Assembly (NCBI GenBank): GCA_900128585.1
Contig: LT642247.1
Coordinates: 1 to 28,404, forward strand
Direction: 5' to 3'
Length of the DNA: 28,404 bases
DNA from: Stramenopiles sp. TOSAG23-3
Lineage: Eukaryota; Sar
The notes under the pieces were generated by a model. That model did no database searches. It worked only from the letters and a program-made list of their open reading frames with translations, and was not told the origin of the DNA. This document shows positions 18,985 through 27,947 of the stretch, piece by piece. Numbering within the stretch: the first letter of the stretch is position 1; every line of letters starts with the position of its first letter. A program made the translations under genes and the position numbers.

Positions 18985-21900
18985 ATGTTCCGTGTTTTCG
19001 TTTTGTTTTGCTGCGTCGGGGTTGCGCTGGCGGCGGAGTGGAACTGCTCTGCTAGTAGTGGGGTGTTTACGCTGTCGAGCGACTGTGTGGTGAGCAGTCA
19101 AGTAGAAGTTACTGGTATTCTTTCACTTACTGGCGTTGTCAACGCGTCGGGCGTGCTCCCTCGCGTGGTTGGGGGAGGCTCCAACCGTCTGTTCAAAGTA
19201 GAGAGTGGTGGTGAGCTGGTGGTGCGGAGTTTGAACTTGACGGGAGGTAATGCAACAGGTACAGAAGATGATGAAATGGGCGGGTTCCTTCACATAAGTG
19301 GTGCTGGTTCAAAGTTCATCTGTCAACAAAGTATTGTGGGCAAACATTCTTCAGAAGCTCAAGGAGGGGCAATACTAGCAAACTCCGGAGCGAAAGTTTT
19401 TATTCACGAGGGTTGTAATTTTGAAGACAATGTTGCTGGAGGTGACGGTGGTGGTGCAATATTTTCGGCAGCTGCGAATTCCTTGGTGAATATATCCGGA
19501 AGGAGTACCTTTCGTGGGAATCACGCAATTAATTATGGAGGTGCAATTAATGTGCATTCACAGTCAAAACTTATTGTTAGCGAAGGAGCAATATTTGAGA
19601 ACAATTATGCTTCGGTTGGTGGTGCTGTACGAGGTGCAGGCAGTAGTACGATTACAATATCAAATAACGTTTTAATTCAAAACAATACTGCAGTTATTGC
19701 GGGTGGTGGTGTATTCATACAAGCGGGAGCCACAGCAGATATTTCTGATTCAATTATAGTCAACAATAAAGCAAATTCTTGGGGAGGTGGGCTGGGGGCA
19801 CATGCAAATTCACTCTGGGGCAGCATAGTAACGTACATGTACGTTCGCGATACGAAGGTGTCAAATAATTTTGGAAATAATGACGGCAACGATGTAAAAG
19901 TAAAAAGGGAAGGTGACAGTCAAATGAAAATGAACTTGGTTGTTCACCTTGTAAATATTGATTTCGGAATGTCCATGACGGAAAATAGTGTTGATACTCG
20001 TGATGCCAATGGCAATGCAATTGACTATACAATAAAAAATTGCTCTGATAATCCATGCATTTATAAGCCTTATTCTGCTTGTTTTGACCGTATTGTCAAT
20101 GGTCAAACCAATGTCGGCGTAGAATGCAAACCTCGACCAGACATCACGCGCATCTCGCCAAACAACCATTCGACCGTAGGTGGGGTTAACACATCATTTT
20201 ATGGCCAACACTTTGGTCGTAGCAACTCTGTCGTTTCGATAGAAACAAATGGCGAGGCATGGAACAATATCGTTTGGCGTAACGAAACGTGGATAACAGC
20301 AACTTCTCCGCCCGGGACTGGAAAATTGTATCCTGTCCACATGTCCGTCGATGGAATTGCTTCCGTACTGCCCACTGTACTATTTTCTTACTCACCGCCC
20401 AACATTTCTTCTACCGTGTCGCCCCCGTTTAAAGGTGGCACATTACAACTTTTTGGCATCAATTTTGGAGTCTCTCCCACCAAAATTTCCATCATGACGC
20501 AGGAAACAGGTGGTGGTTGTTCTCGAGAATGCACTGAACCTGAAGTGTCCAGCGGTAAAATAACCTGCCAATACGATGGCGTCGGAACCAAAGACAGTTG
20601 CCGAGAGGTTGTCGTCACTGTCGATGGTCAATCCAGCAATCGTGGAAATTTTTGTTATGATGCCGACCGAGGAGAAATGGTTTTCAACGATTTTCCCCCT
20701 CGTGTGACGGAGAAGGAAGCGTTCCAGTATAGCATTGGGTTGAGCACGGGGCTTGTGCGTTCGGCCAATGTCAAGGTTACCCTTGAGGCGGTATCAACAA
20801 AGCCTGAACTGGAATGTACGGTATCACCGACTGTGCTAATATTTTATCCAGACAATACAACACACGCTGTCAATGTACGAACGGATGGGAACCAAATTGA
20901 TGAAGGTACGGATGCGACAGCGTATTCGTGTGAGATATCCCACAGCGTTGCATCCACTGACTCTCAATATGCGGATTGTCCACCTAAGACGCTTACCGCA
21001 AACATCATCAACGACGATGAGGCGAATGTAAAGTTGTGGACCATTAACGAGGACACTGCCGAGTACGAGTACGATGTCAAATTTCTTCCATTTTTTATCG
21101 AAGAAGGTGAAAATGCATCGTACGGCGTTCGTTTGGATACCTCTCCGAATTCCACGGTCAAAGTGGAACCAGCAATACAATTGACGAATGCGCAAACCAT
21201 CTTGGAGCCTTATCCTGTGCTGAAGGTTGTCCCGCTGGCGTTGGAATTTGATTTCACAAATTGGAATGTCACGCAACGCCTTACCGTTCACTCTGTCCCG
21301 GATAAGATTGACCACAACGCGGTACGATTTCGAATTCTTCATAACATTACGACAACCGACAATGTGTTATTGAACAAGGCAACTGCACAGCCCATGCTGG
21401 TTGATGTTCGCGTAAACGACGATGATACGGCTGGTATTGATGTTGCCGACAAGAAAGCGTTGACACTTAAAGAAAATGGCCCCACCGAAAGCATCACCAT
21501 CTTGAAATTGAACTCGCAACCCGTGTTTGATGTGACCATCATGGTGGATATCCCATCTCCCCTTGTCAAAGCGTCCGTGCCTTCTTTCTACATTTCGAAG
21601 AACGCTTGGAATAGTGTCAGTCAGACCATCGCATTTCAAGCATTGGCTGGTGTTCCTAGTGACTCGATAAAGATTCACTTGCGTCCTGTAAGCGACGACC
21701 CCAAATATAACGGCGCCACCGTGGCAATCGATGCTACTTTGGTACCTAGCGGAGTAGCCCCCTCCAGACCCTTCGTTACCCATGAATCTCAACAACGCTT
21801 GCGAATATCTTGGTCGCACGCCAATACCCAATTCGAAGTACAATGGAGCGAGCAAGATACCTTTGCAAACGCGAATACCACCACGACAAATGCATCGGAG

Positions 21901-23751
21901 ATGTTCATCCATACAAAGACGCCCCTTGCGCTGGCCGTGGTTTACGTTCGCGTGCGGGCTGCCGAAGGCCCGTGGTCGCCAATATCGGAGAAATGGGTGA
22001 CGGCCGGTACCTGCGATATTGTGAACCAGTACCTGAGCACCGCCAATACTCTCTACGCGTGGAAATGCCAACAGTGTCCAGACGGCGCGTATTGTCAGGG
22101 TGATGACGTCACATGGAGCAAAGTCAAAGCGATGACAGGATACTGGAGAGTACCGAATAGAGCCATATTCGTCAAGTGCTTGAATCCCTGCTCGTGTCTA
22201 GGTGCTCCAAACCCTTTAATTTCATGCCCAGAAGCATTACAGCACAACCCAGAAGGCTGCAACACCGCGCAGGGGTTTCGACAAGGCTCCCGAATGTGCG
22301 CAGATTGTCTCCCGGGGTACAGCCGCGACGGTCGGGGAGGCTGCAAGAAATGCGGAGAAAAGGGGCTCAACGTGTTGTTTCCCATTTTGGTCGGGTGTAT
22401 GATTCTTCTGGTTTTGTTTTTACTAGTCTATTCGACGGTGGTAAAACGTGGAGGGGCATTCGAAAGTTCGGACGGGGCGAGAAAGATATTTATCTCGTAC
22501 CTTCAGCTATCATCACTTGCCACAACGATGAAGATTGCATGGCCTGTGGATTATATGACCCTGTTTCGCATCGAAGGCATGCTGTCATCTGTTGGCGAAG
22601 AGATGCTAGACATCCGGTGCGCGTTGGAGCAACCGATTCCCATCGCAACCATTGAATATTACAAGACGGTAGCGTACGCTTTTGTTCCGTTTGTACTCGT
22701 GTTTCTCTCTGTCCTCGGTTGGTCTACCTGTGGCCGTGTCGTGGCACGTCCAAAACGCCGCGCGATGATGGTGGGAACCATCGTGCTCCTACTATACTTG
22801 GCGTACCCTTCCATCTCCGCCGGCGTGCTCGGCTTATGGAAATGCGAGTACGTCGAGTCGGTGGGTTATATATTCGTAGTAGACCCTGAGACCTTGTGCA
22901 GCGACGTATCCCACCGGCAGTGGCTGAATCTGCTGGGGTGGCCGTGCATTCTGTTGTATGTGATTGGACTTCCCGCGAGCCCCGCACCCGTATACGATTT
23001 GGGCAATTGTACGATGGTTTTACGCGTGAAAATTATCTATACGAGGGTTGGGTAACCCTCCGCAAGGTGCTGATTATTATCATTGGAAATTTCACGGTCA
23101 AATTGCAGGTTCACTTGGCCATTGGTTCCGTTGTCTTGTTGCTGGGGCATACTATCTATCGACAGCCGTACCAGACTCGCAACTTGACGCATTTGGATAC
23201 ACTGCTTCTTTCGTGCGTCTTCTTCACGTACTGGGTGGGAAGTATCTTTGGGGTCTATCCACAGTGCCATTCGAACGAATGGGAAGCCGAGGTATGCAAA
23301 GCCGGCCAATGGGTGGTGTTCTTATTTAACATAGCATGCTCTGCAATAGGTTTTGGAATGTGCATTTGGCTGACATGGATAGAAGAACGGGAACAGCTGA
23401 CAGGGTCTGCAAAGGGCTTGTGCGCTGCGATTTCCAGATGGCGCATCTTTCGACCCTGCTGTCGCAAAGGGCTTGGTATCTGGTTGAGAGCGTCGCAAGC
23501 CGAATGGTCTACGAACCCGTTGGACAGAGAGGTGGAACTGAAAGCAATCGTTCGGTCGAGAGGTCAAGACACTGCGGGAGAAGGATACGAAACTGGAAAG
23601 AGAAAACAAAACACTGCGGGAGAAGGACACGAAACTAGAAAAAGAAAACAAGACACTGCGGGAGGAAAACAAGCGATTGAAGGCTGGAAAAACAGAAACA
23701 TGGGAAGAATTGCAAGACGAAGAAGGAAGGGGCATATCATTACAATCGTAA
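18985..23751 (+). CDS. Secreted-type mosaic protein: beta-helix, IPT/TIG, Calx-beta-like, multi-TM, coiled coil; frame broken twice
   Basis: The product is about 1590 aa across three reading-frame segments. Residues 1-17 form a clear signal peptide. Residues about 72-275 are GGAI/GGGV-type turns of a right-handed parallel beta-helix, like polymorphic outer-membrane (Pmp) repeats. Residues about 384-560 carry one or two IPT/TIG folds (PDITRISPNN...VGG). Residues about 571-920 hold Calx-beta-like units (NDDDTAGIDV, then LKENG). A fibronectin-III-like stretch covers about 925-1008 and a Cys-rich module about 1009-1125. From residue 1127 about seven membrane helices follow, then a coiled coil. 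It is probably a cell-surface protein with a large ectodomain, possibly adhesive or sensory. Frame 1 runs to about 22980, where homology to the following RIRFGQLYDGF segment continues in the -1 frame. That frame then shifts back at about 23541-23566 into the heptad tail, ending at TAA 23749-23751. The breaks may be a small deletion plus an insertion, sequencing errors, or pseudogenisation. Confidence 0.8.
23566..23682 (+). repeat. 42-base tandem repeat encoding heptad coiled coil
   Basis: There are two full 42-base copies (23566-23607 and 23608-23649) and a partial third (23650-23682). Each encodes a two-heptad unit, KTLREKDTKLE(R/K)EN, with leucines in a coiled-coil pattern, ending in KTLREENKRLK. 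The unit is in frame with the terminal TAA at 23749. The low number of substitutions suggests recent expansion. Confidence 0.85.
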
Positions 23752-24170
23752 TTCTGTGTGAAACGTCATGGGAGCCGCCAATGATAAGCAACCCGATGCG
23801 AAAATAGTTAATTATATTTTGTAAAACATTATGTACGGCACGCGTCCACTCGCTTGACAGCTTCCACTCGGTGAAATAGGCCAGCATCTGTTGTCGCCAG
23901 CACTTGTAGCACATTGGCCAGTCGAGGTAAGGGTAGCGCGTTTGGTGCAGTTTCATATCGGCCCAATGTATGACTCCAGTCGGCCGTCCATCCATCTTGA
24001 CCGACTGTCGTTTTGTCGCGCCCCGTACGCTTTCACCAGCCGTCTAAGAAAAGAAATGACGTATCGTTTCTATTGCGCGAGTCTTGTTTTTTCATGGTAA
24101 CCAGTGGCGAGCCCCCTTTAAATACAGCGATTTTTTGCACGTATATAAATGGCGACGAATCTAGTGTACC
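23752..24170. other. Intergenic segment with a possible minus-strand coding relic
   Basis: On the minus strand an ATG at 23995 opens a frame whose first 60 or so residues look protein-like and aromatic-rich (YPYLDWPMCYKCWRQQ, then AYFTEWKLSSEWTRAV). It then runs antisense through the coiled-coil repeat of the previous gene, where it has no meaning. It may be a gene relic of unknown family. A TATA-like TATATAAAT lies at 24142-24150 on the plus strand. Confidence 0.35.
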
Positions 24171-24561
24171 ATGGAAAAGATTCGAGTGGTCAAGATCAAC
24201 GTGCTCCACTTTCTCTCCGAAATCACGGTCATCGAGTACCAAGTGCATCAAGTACACGGCGGCGCACATAAACATAGAGGTGCGGGAATTTAGGGACGTT
24301 TCCATTGCTTTGTTTGGACAATACGGCGGTGAAATGCTGGACGATGTGCTGTCGAAGCACATGAACGAAAAACACCACGGCGTTGCCATAGACTCTGAGA
24401 CTGGCACGGAGAGAATGAAAATGATTTTGTACTTGTCCGAAGACAAGCATCATTTTTTTGCCACCACTCCAAAGAAAGGCGGCAAAGGGGAAAACCCATG
24501 TACCGCGAAAGTGAATCTGCTCCTTTTTTACAGTCTAATCAATATACCCGTGTCACTTTAG
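24171..24561 (+). pseudogene. Small frame-shifted gene, product unknown
   Basis: The ATG at 24171 has a strong context (ACCATGG) and lies about 25 bases after TATATAAA. Its frame (MEKIRVVKINVLHFLSEIT...) stops after 40 codons near 24293. The +1 frame is open from before this point and gives a protein-like tail (INIEVREFRDVSIALFGQYG, later ETGTERMKMILYLSEDKHHF) to the TAG at 24559-24561. Joining the two with one frame correction near 24260 would give about 130 aa. The last few codons lie inside the inverted repeat copy 2, so the original C-terminus may be lost. No family is recognised. The alternative is that only one of the two frames is real. Confidence 0.35.
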
Positions 24562-24709
24562 TCTTGACTATCATTCTCAGATTGTCCTCCATGCATGATC
24601 CGAATCGGTAGGTGGATTGGCAATGCTGGCAAATGACCCGTAGTCGATCTTCCTCGTCCGATGTCTCACTCATAGATAACTCAAACCTGGTCTGATTTTG
24701 CTTGTGTTC
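24535..24709 (-). repeat. Dispersed inverted repeat, copy 2 (decayed gene fragment)
   Basis: This is the reverse-complement partner of 17697-17907. Read on the minus strand it contains MSETS, then DYGSFASIANPPTDSDHAW and SENDSQD, but these pieces sit in different frames because of two single-base indels relative to copy 1. It therefore appears to be a decayed copy. It begins directly after the stop codon of the NAT-methyltransferase gene and would lie in its 3' UTR, much as copy 1 follows the ankyrin gene. Confidence 0.75.
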
Positions 24710-24716
24710 TATTTTT

Positions 24717-27700
24717 TTACCTTACGAAATACACCGTCCTTGTGGGCAATTCCACATATTTATTAGTCGTTCGCCATTTGCAGAAAGGATGAAGTGTGTG
24801 ATCCGATCGAGCAAGTCCGACGTATTCTACCTTTTCACCAAATCTAATCGGAAGCAATGATGTACCACGAATTAATTTTAACGCAGTACGGTAGGTTATA
24901 CTGCCCGGGTCTAGATCTTTTTCCTCACGGTCTTTTTCCTTTTTTATCTTGGTGTACTTATCAACCTCTTTGAAATCTAGTTTTAAAGTAAAAGTTCCAT
25001 TCTGTGCTCCAAGAGCGTTTAATTTTGCAATTGCACGTAGCATTCGTTGCACGACTCCTCTCCGTTTGGCATTTTCACGTTTTTCAATCGTCGTTTTCTC
25101 TTCTTGATCAATCGCGCCCTCCTCCACAGGATAGTTTTTCAGATGATTTTCACTCTTTTCCCCTTCTACTTCCTTGCACTTTGGTCGCTCGGTGATTAAC
25201 ATCACCCCGAGCTCCATGCCATCGTTGTCCGCTAACATTTTGTCGATACGAACACCTGGGATAATGTCACTCATGCACAAATTACAAAGATCACCACGAA
25301 AAGATTGTGGTATTGCGTCGTGTGTTTCCTCTCCATGAACTTCCTCGTCAATTAAAACATTGTTGCCAGGCTCTATTATGTTCATCATGAAGCCGTTGAT
25401 ATACATTTCACCCCCGGGTGAAAGAAGATTCGCATAAAACTCCAGTGATCCAAGTGGATCTGCAAGGTGGCGAAATGTCCACGATGATACAATAAGATCA
25501 TAACGATTGAAGCGCTCAAAACCACGACCGTTTGTGGAAATTGGTTGAAAAATTGGTTCGATTGGTATGGTGGATGGACATTCAAATGGGACAGATTGAA
25601 GGATTATCGCTGGTGAACATTCAAATTCTGTTAATTCCTTTTGGATAGTTGCCTCCTCTTCTGCTTTTTTGTACAATGTCCATGCGGCATCTTCCCTAAG
25701 TTTTTCTTCTTGTGTTTTTTCTCGACTGCTTACTCCTCTCCTTTGTAAATTAGTATTCTTTATACTCCAGCACAATCGAGCCATGTCTTCTGCTCTCCAA
25801 TCGTTAAAACCACTTTCACGATGCTCAGCCAAATCTTCCTTGATCATTGCAATTCGCTCTTTCTTGATCTGTAACTTTTTACGAAGGCTATTTTCTAGCT
25901 GTACTATTCCCAGTTCCAACGCATCGTTTGCACTCATAACACCACGATCGTACACAATTTTATTGCACGATGGATCATGTAGTCTCGCATCGGTTTTAGC
26001 ACCCACGTGATTCTCGTAAAAAACTTTGTTGCCCCCCGTTATCCCATGCCAAAGAAATTGATTCTTCTGAATATGTTTTGTACCCTGGGGAAACCATTCT
26101 ATATTTATGTTCACTTTAACTTGATTGCTCTTGGTTTTACCGGTTATCGTCTTTTGTAATGCTACTTGTTCACGTCTTTCTGATCTCCAAATAAAATTGT
26201 AAATTTTCCATTTTCCAGTTGAAGCTTTCGCTAACGAAGCTTCTAAATGATTCAAATTTGCTTTAATTTCCTCCAAAATGTACGTTGAGGCCATCGCGAG
26301 CCACCTTCCCTTGCCACATCCAACATCCAAGACCTTTAAATTTGGGTGCAGCGTATAATTTATGCTTAAAGGATCCTCCTCCCTGTTACCTTGGATCCTG
26401 TTGGCGCTTAAAACTATGTTTTTCGTAAGAAGTATCAATTTTTCCAGCACATCTGGCGCTTGCAACTCTTTCTCGATCTCCAAGCGCTTCTTTGCGACCA
26501 TTTCAACGAGTAATTCAAATTCTGCTGGGTTTTGTACAGTTTCATTACTGTGTGCCTTTAAATTACTAGCCCGTCCGAAACTTTCAAACTGATAACTCCA
26601 ATTCCCATCAACCGGCCAATTACCGCCCGTAGTTCCATCCATCCCAGCACAATAACGTTCCAAAACCCCATCCAAAATAATCCTAGGTCGTCGTTGCATA
26701 AGAAACGGAGATAATTTGCTGTTATTTTCATCTTCGCCAGACATTAGGAAGCGTTGCCAGTCTTTACCAAGTTCTCTTCGACGAGAAAGAACTGGGTTTT
26801 CCTTGGAGACACTTTTACGTAATCTAGAAACCTCTGTGTTATTTTCTGCCTCTTGGATTTTCCTTTTCATAAAATCACGAAAAGTTTTATGCAAAATGTT
26901 GCAATCACTTTCATTGAATTGACCGCGCTGAACTTGTTGCTGGATAACTTCCGTGCGGAAGTCATCAACCTTTGCATTGTTTTGCTGCAAAATAGAATCT
27001 AGTTTTTTAGCTCGCTCTAATTTCGAACTTGCGCTATATCCTCGTCCAAACAGTGCGAACAGTCTTACCGCGTCTTGGTCAGAGATGTGGGCAAGATGAA
27101 AGTGCTCGTGCAGGGTGCCTTTGAGCTCTGACGGAGTCCCGAGGCGATCGTGCCGGTACGTCAAGCCGGTGACGGCATTTCGCTCGGTAAAGCTGAGGTC
27201 ACGGAGAGTGAGGCGTCGCCCGCGATGGTAGCGCGTTACAATAAGGCGCCGGGACAGGTCACTAGTCGCCGAGGACGCCCGGGCGTTGTCGGCCTCCAAG
27301 TGCGTTGGTGGAAACACTGGCGTTCCCGACTCAAAGTCATAGACGGCGCGCCAGCGTGAGTCGCCTGGCCTGCGCGCCTCGAGACGGTATGTTGCCGCGT
27401 ACCCACCACACTCGTTCACAACTGTTCGAATGCGCCTCGGGCCGTCCGCGGTCGCCTGCTCTGTTCCCACCATGCCGTCCAAACGCACCGGGCACGACAT
27501 GGACATGGAGCCCAGCGCGATGTCAACAAGCCAGCGCTCCGGCGGGGGCCGGAATGCATCATCATTCGCCGTTGCAGCAAGGTCGACAACAAGAAAGAGA
27601 TGTGTGCGGTTGCTAATATCAGTGTCCTTCCTCAAGTGAAGACGCATGAGCGCTTTGCATGGCCAGGCATTGTACCCGAGGGCGCGAAGCACCGCGAGAA

Positions 27701-27947
27701 AGAGCAGCCCTTGCTCGAAGCAGCACCCGCCGCGGCCGTCTATGAGCATTTTCTGTCGCAATGCCACCCGGGCCAAGGACACGGGTTCTTGGAGCAAGAC
27801 ACTCAGGTTTTCGAACGGAACATTAGATATGTGCATCTTCATGAGATGTCGGAGCGTCTCTAGGTTTGGTAGATCAACACGAGGTGCCGCAGCGTCGTTT
27901 TGAACTCTCCGCCGGTATAATGCGAGGTCCTTTGGAGTAAGAGCCAT
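24717..27947 (-). CDS. Arylamine N-acetyltransferase fused to a SAM-methyltransferase-like region
   Basis: The product is about 1076 aa. The start is the ATG at 27947 (MALTPKDLALYRRRV); the frame before it reaches only a TTG. Residues 1-296 form a complete arylamine N-acetyltransferase, which transfers acetyl from acetyl-CoA to arylamines. The active-site motif GRGGCCFEQG gives Cys76, with His116 (NRTHLFLVV) and Asp142 (WLVDIALG) completing the Cys-His-Asp triad. The rest is lysine/glutamate-rich and AT-rich. It contains SAM-methyltransferase motif I (VLDVGCGKGRW, Asp541) and a motif IV/post-motif segment (YDLIVSSWTFRHLADPLGS, Asp817, then LLSPGGEMYING). These are separated by about 276 residues instead of the usual 50-70, so the Rossmann fold carries a large, partly coiled-coil insert. 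The C-terminus ends TRTVYFVR. Composition steps from GC-rich (NAT) to AT-rich (methyltransferase) near 27060. Substrate of the second half is unknown. Confidence 0.85.
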   Translation of the reverse strand: MALTPKDLALYRRRVQNDAAAPRVDLPNLETLRHLMKMHISNVPFENLSVLLQEPVSLARVALRQKMLIDGRGGCCFEQGLLFLAVLRALGYNAWPCKALMRLHLRKDTDISNRTHLFLVVDLAATANDDAFRPPPERWLVDIALGSMSMSCPVRLDGMVGTEQATADGPRRIRTVVNECGGYAATYRLEARRPGDSRWRAVYDFESGTPVFPPTHLEADNARASSATSDLSRRLIVTRYHRGRRLTLRDLSFTERNAVTGLTYRHDRLGTPSELKGTLHEHFHLAHISDQDAVRLFALFGRGYSASSKLERAKKLDSILQQNNAKVDDFRTEVIQQQVQRGQFNESDCNILHKTFRDFMKRKIQEAENNTEVSRLRKSVSKENPVLSRRRELGKDWQRFLMSGEDENNSKLSPFLMQRRPRIILDGVLERYCAGMDGTTGGNWPVDGNWSYQFESFGRASNLKAHSNETVQNPAEFELLVEMVAKKRLEIEKELQAPDVLEKLILLTKNIVLSANRIQGNREEDPLSINYTLHPNLKVLDVGCGKGRWLAMASTYILEEIKANLNHLEASLAKASTGKWKIYNFIWRSERREQVALQKTITGKTKSNQVKVNINIEWFPQGTKHIQKNQFLWHGITGGNKVFYENHVGAKTDARLHDPSCNKIVYDRGVMSANDALELGIVQLENSLRKKLQIKKERIAMIKEDLAEHRESGFNDWRAEDMARLCWSIKNTNLQRRGVSSREKTQEEKLREDAAWTLYKKAEEEATIQKELTEFECSPAIILQSVPFECPSTIPIEPIFQPISTNGRGFERFNRYDLIVSSWTFRHLADPLGSLEFYANLLSPGGEMYINGFMMNIIEPGNNVLIDEEVHGEETHDAIPQSFRGDLCNLCMSDIIPGVRIDKMLADNDGMELGVMLITERPKCKEVEGEKSENHLKNYPVEEGAIDQEEKTTIEKRENAKRRGVVQRMLRAIAKLNALGAQNGTFTLKLDFKEVDKYTKIKKEKDREEKDLDPGSITYRTALKLIRGTSLLPIRFGEKVEYVGLARSDHTLHPFCKWRTTNKYVELPTRTVYFVR

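Noticed and set aside
22970-23000. Programmed -1 frameshift site
   Set aside because: No clear X XXY YYZ slippery heptamer is present at the break, and the loop there also seems shortened.
22975-23050. Spliceosomal intron to explain the frame change
   Set aside because: Splicing from the GT at 22991 to the nearest AGs would remove the conserved RFGQLYDGF segment or lead to an early stop, so an indel is more likely.
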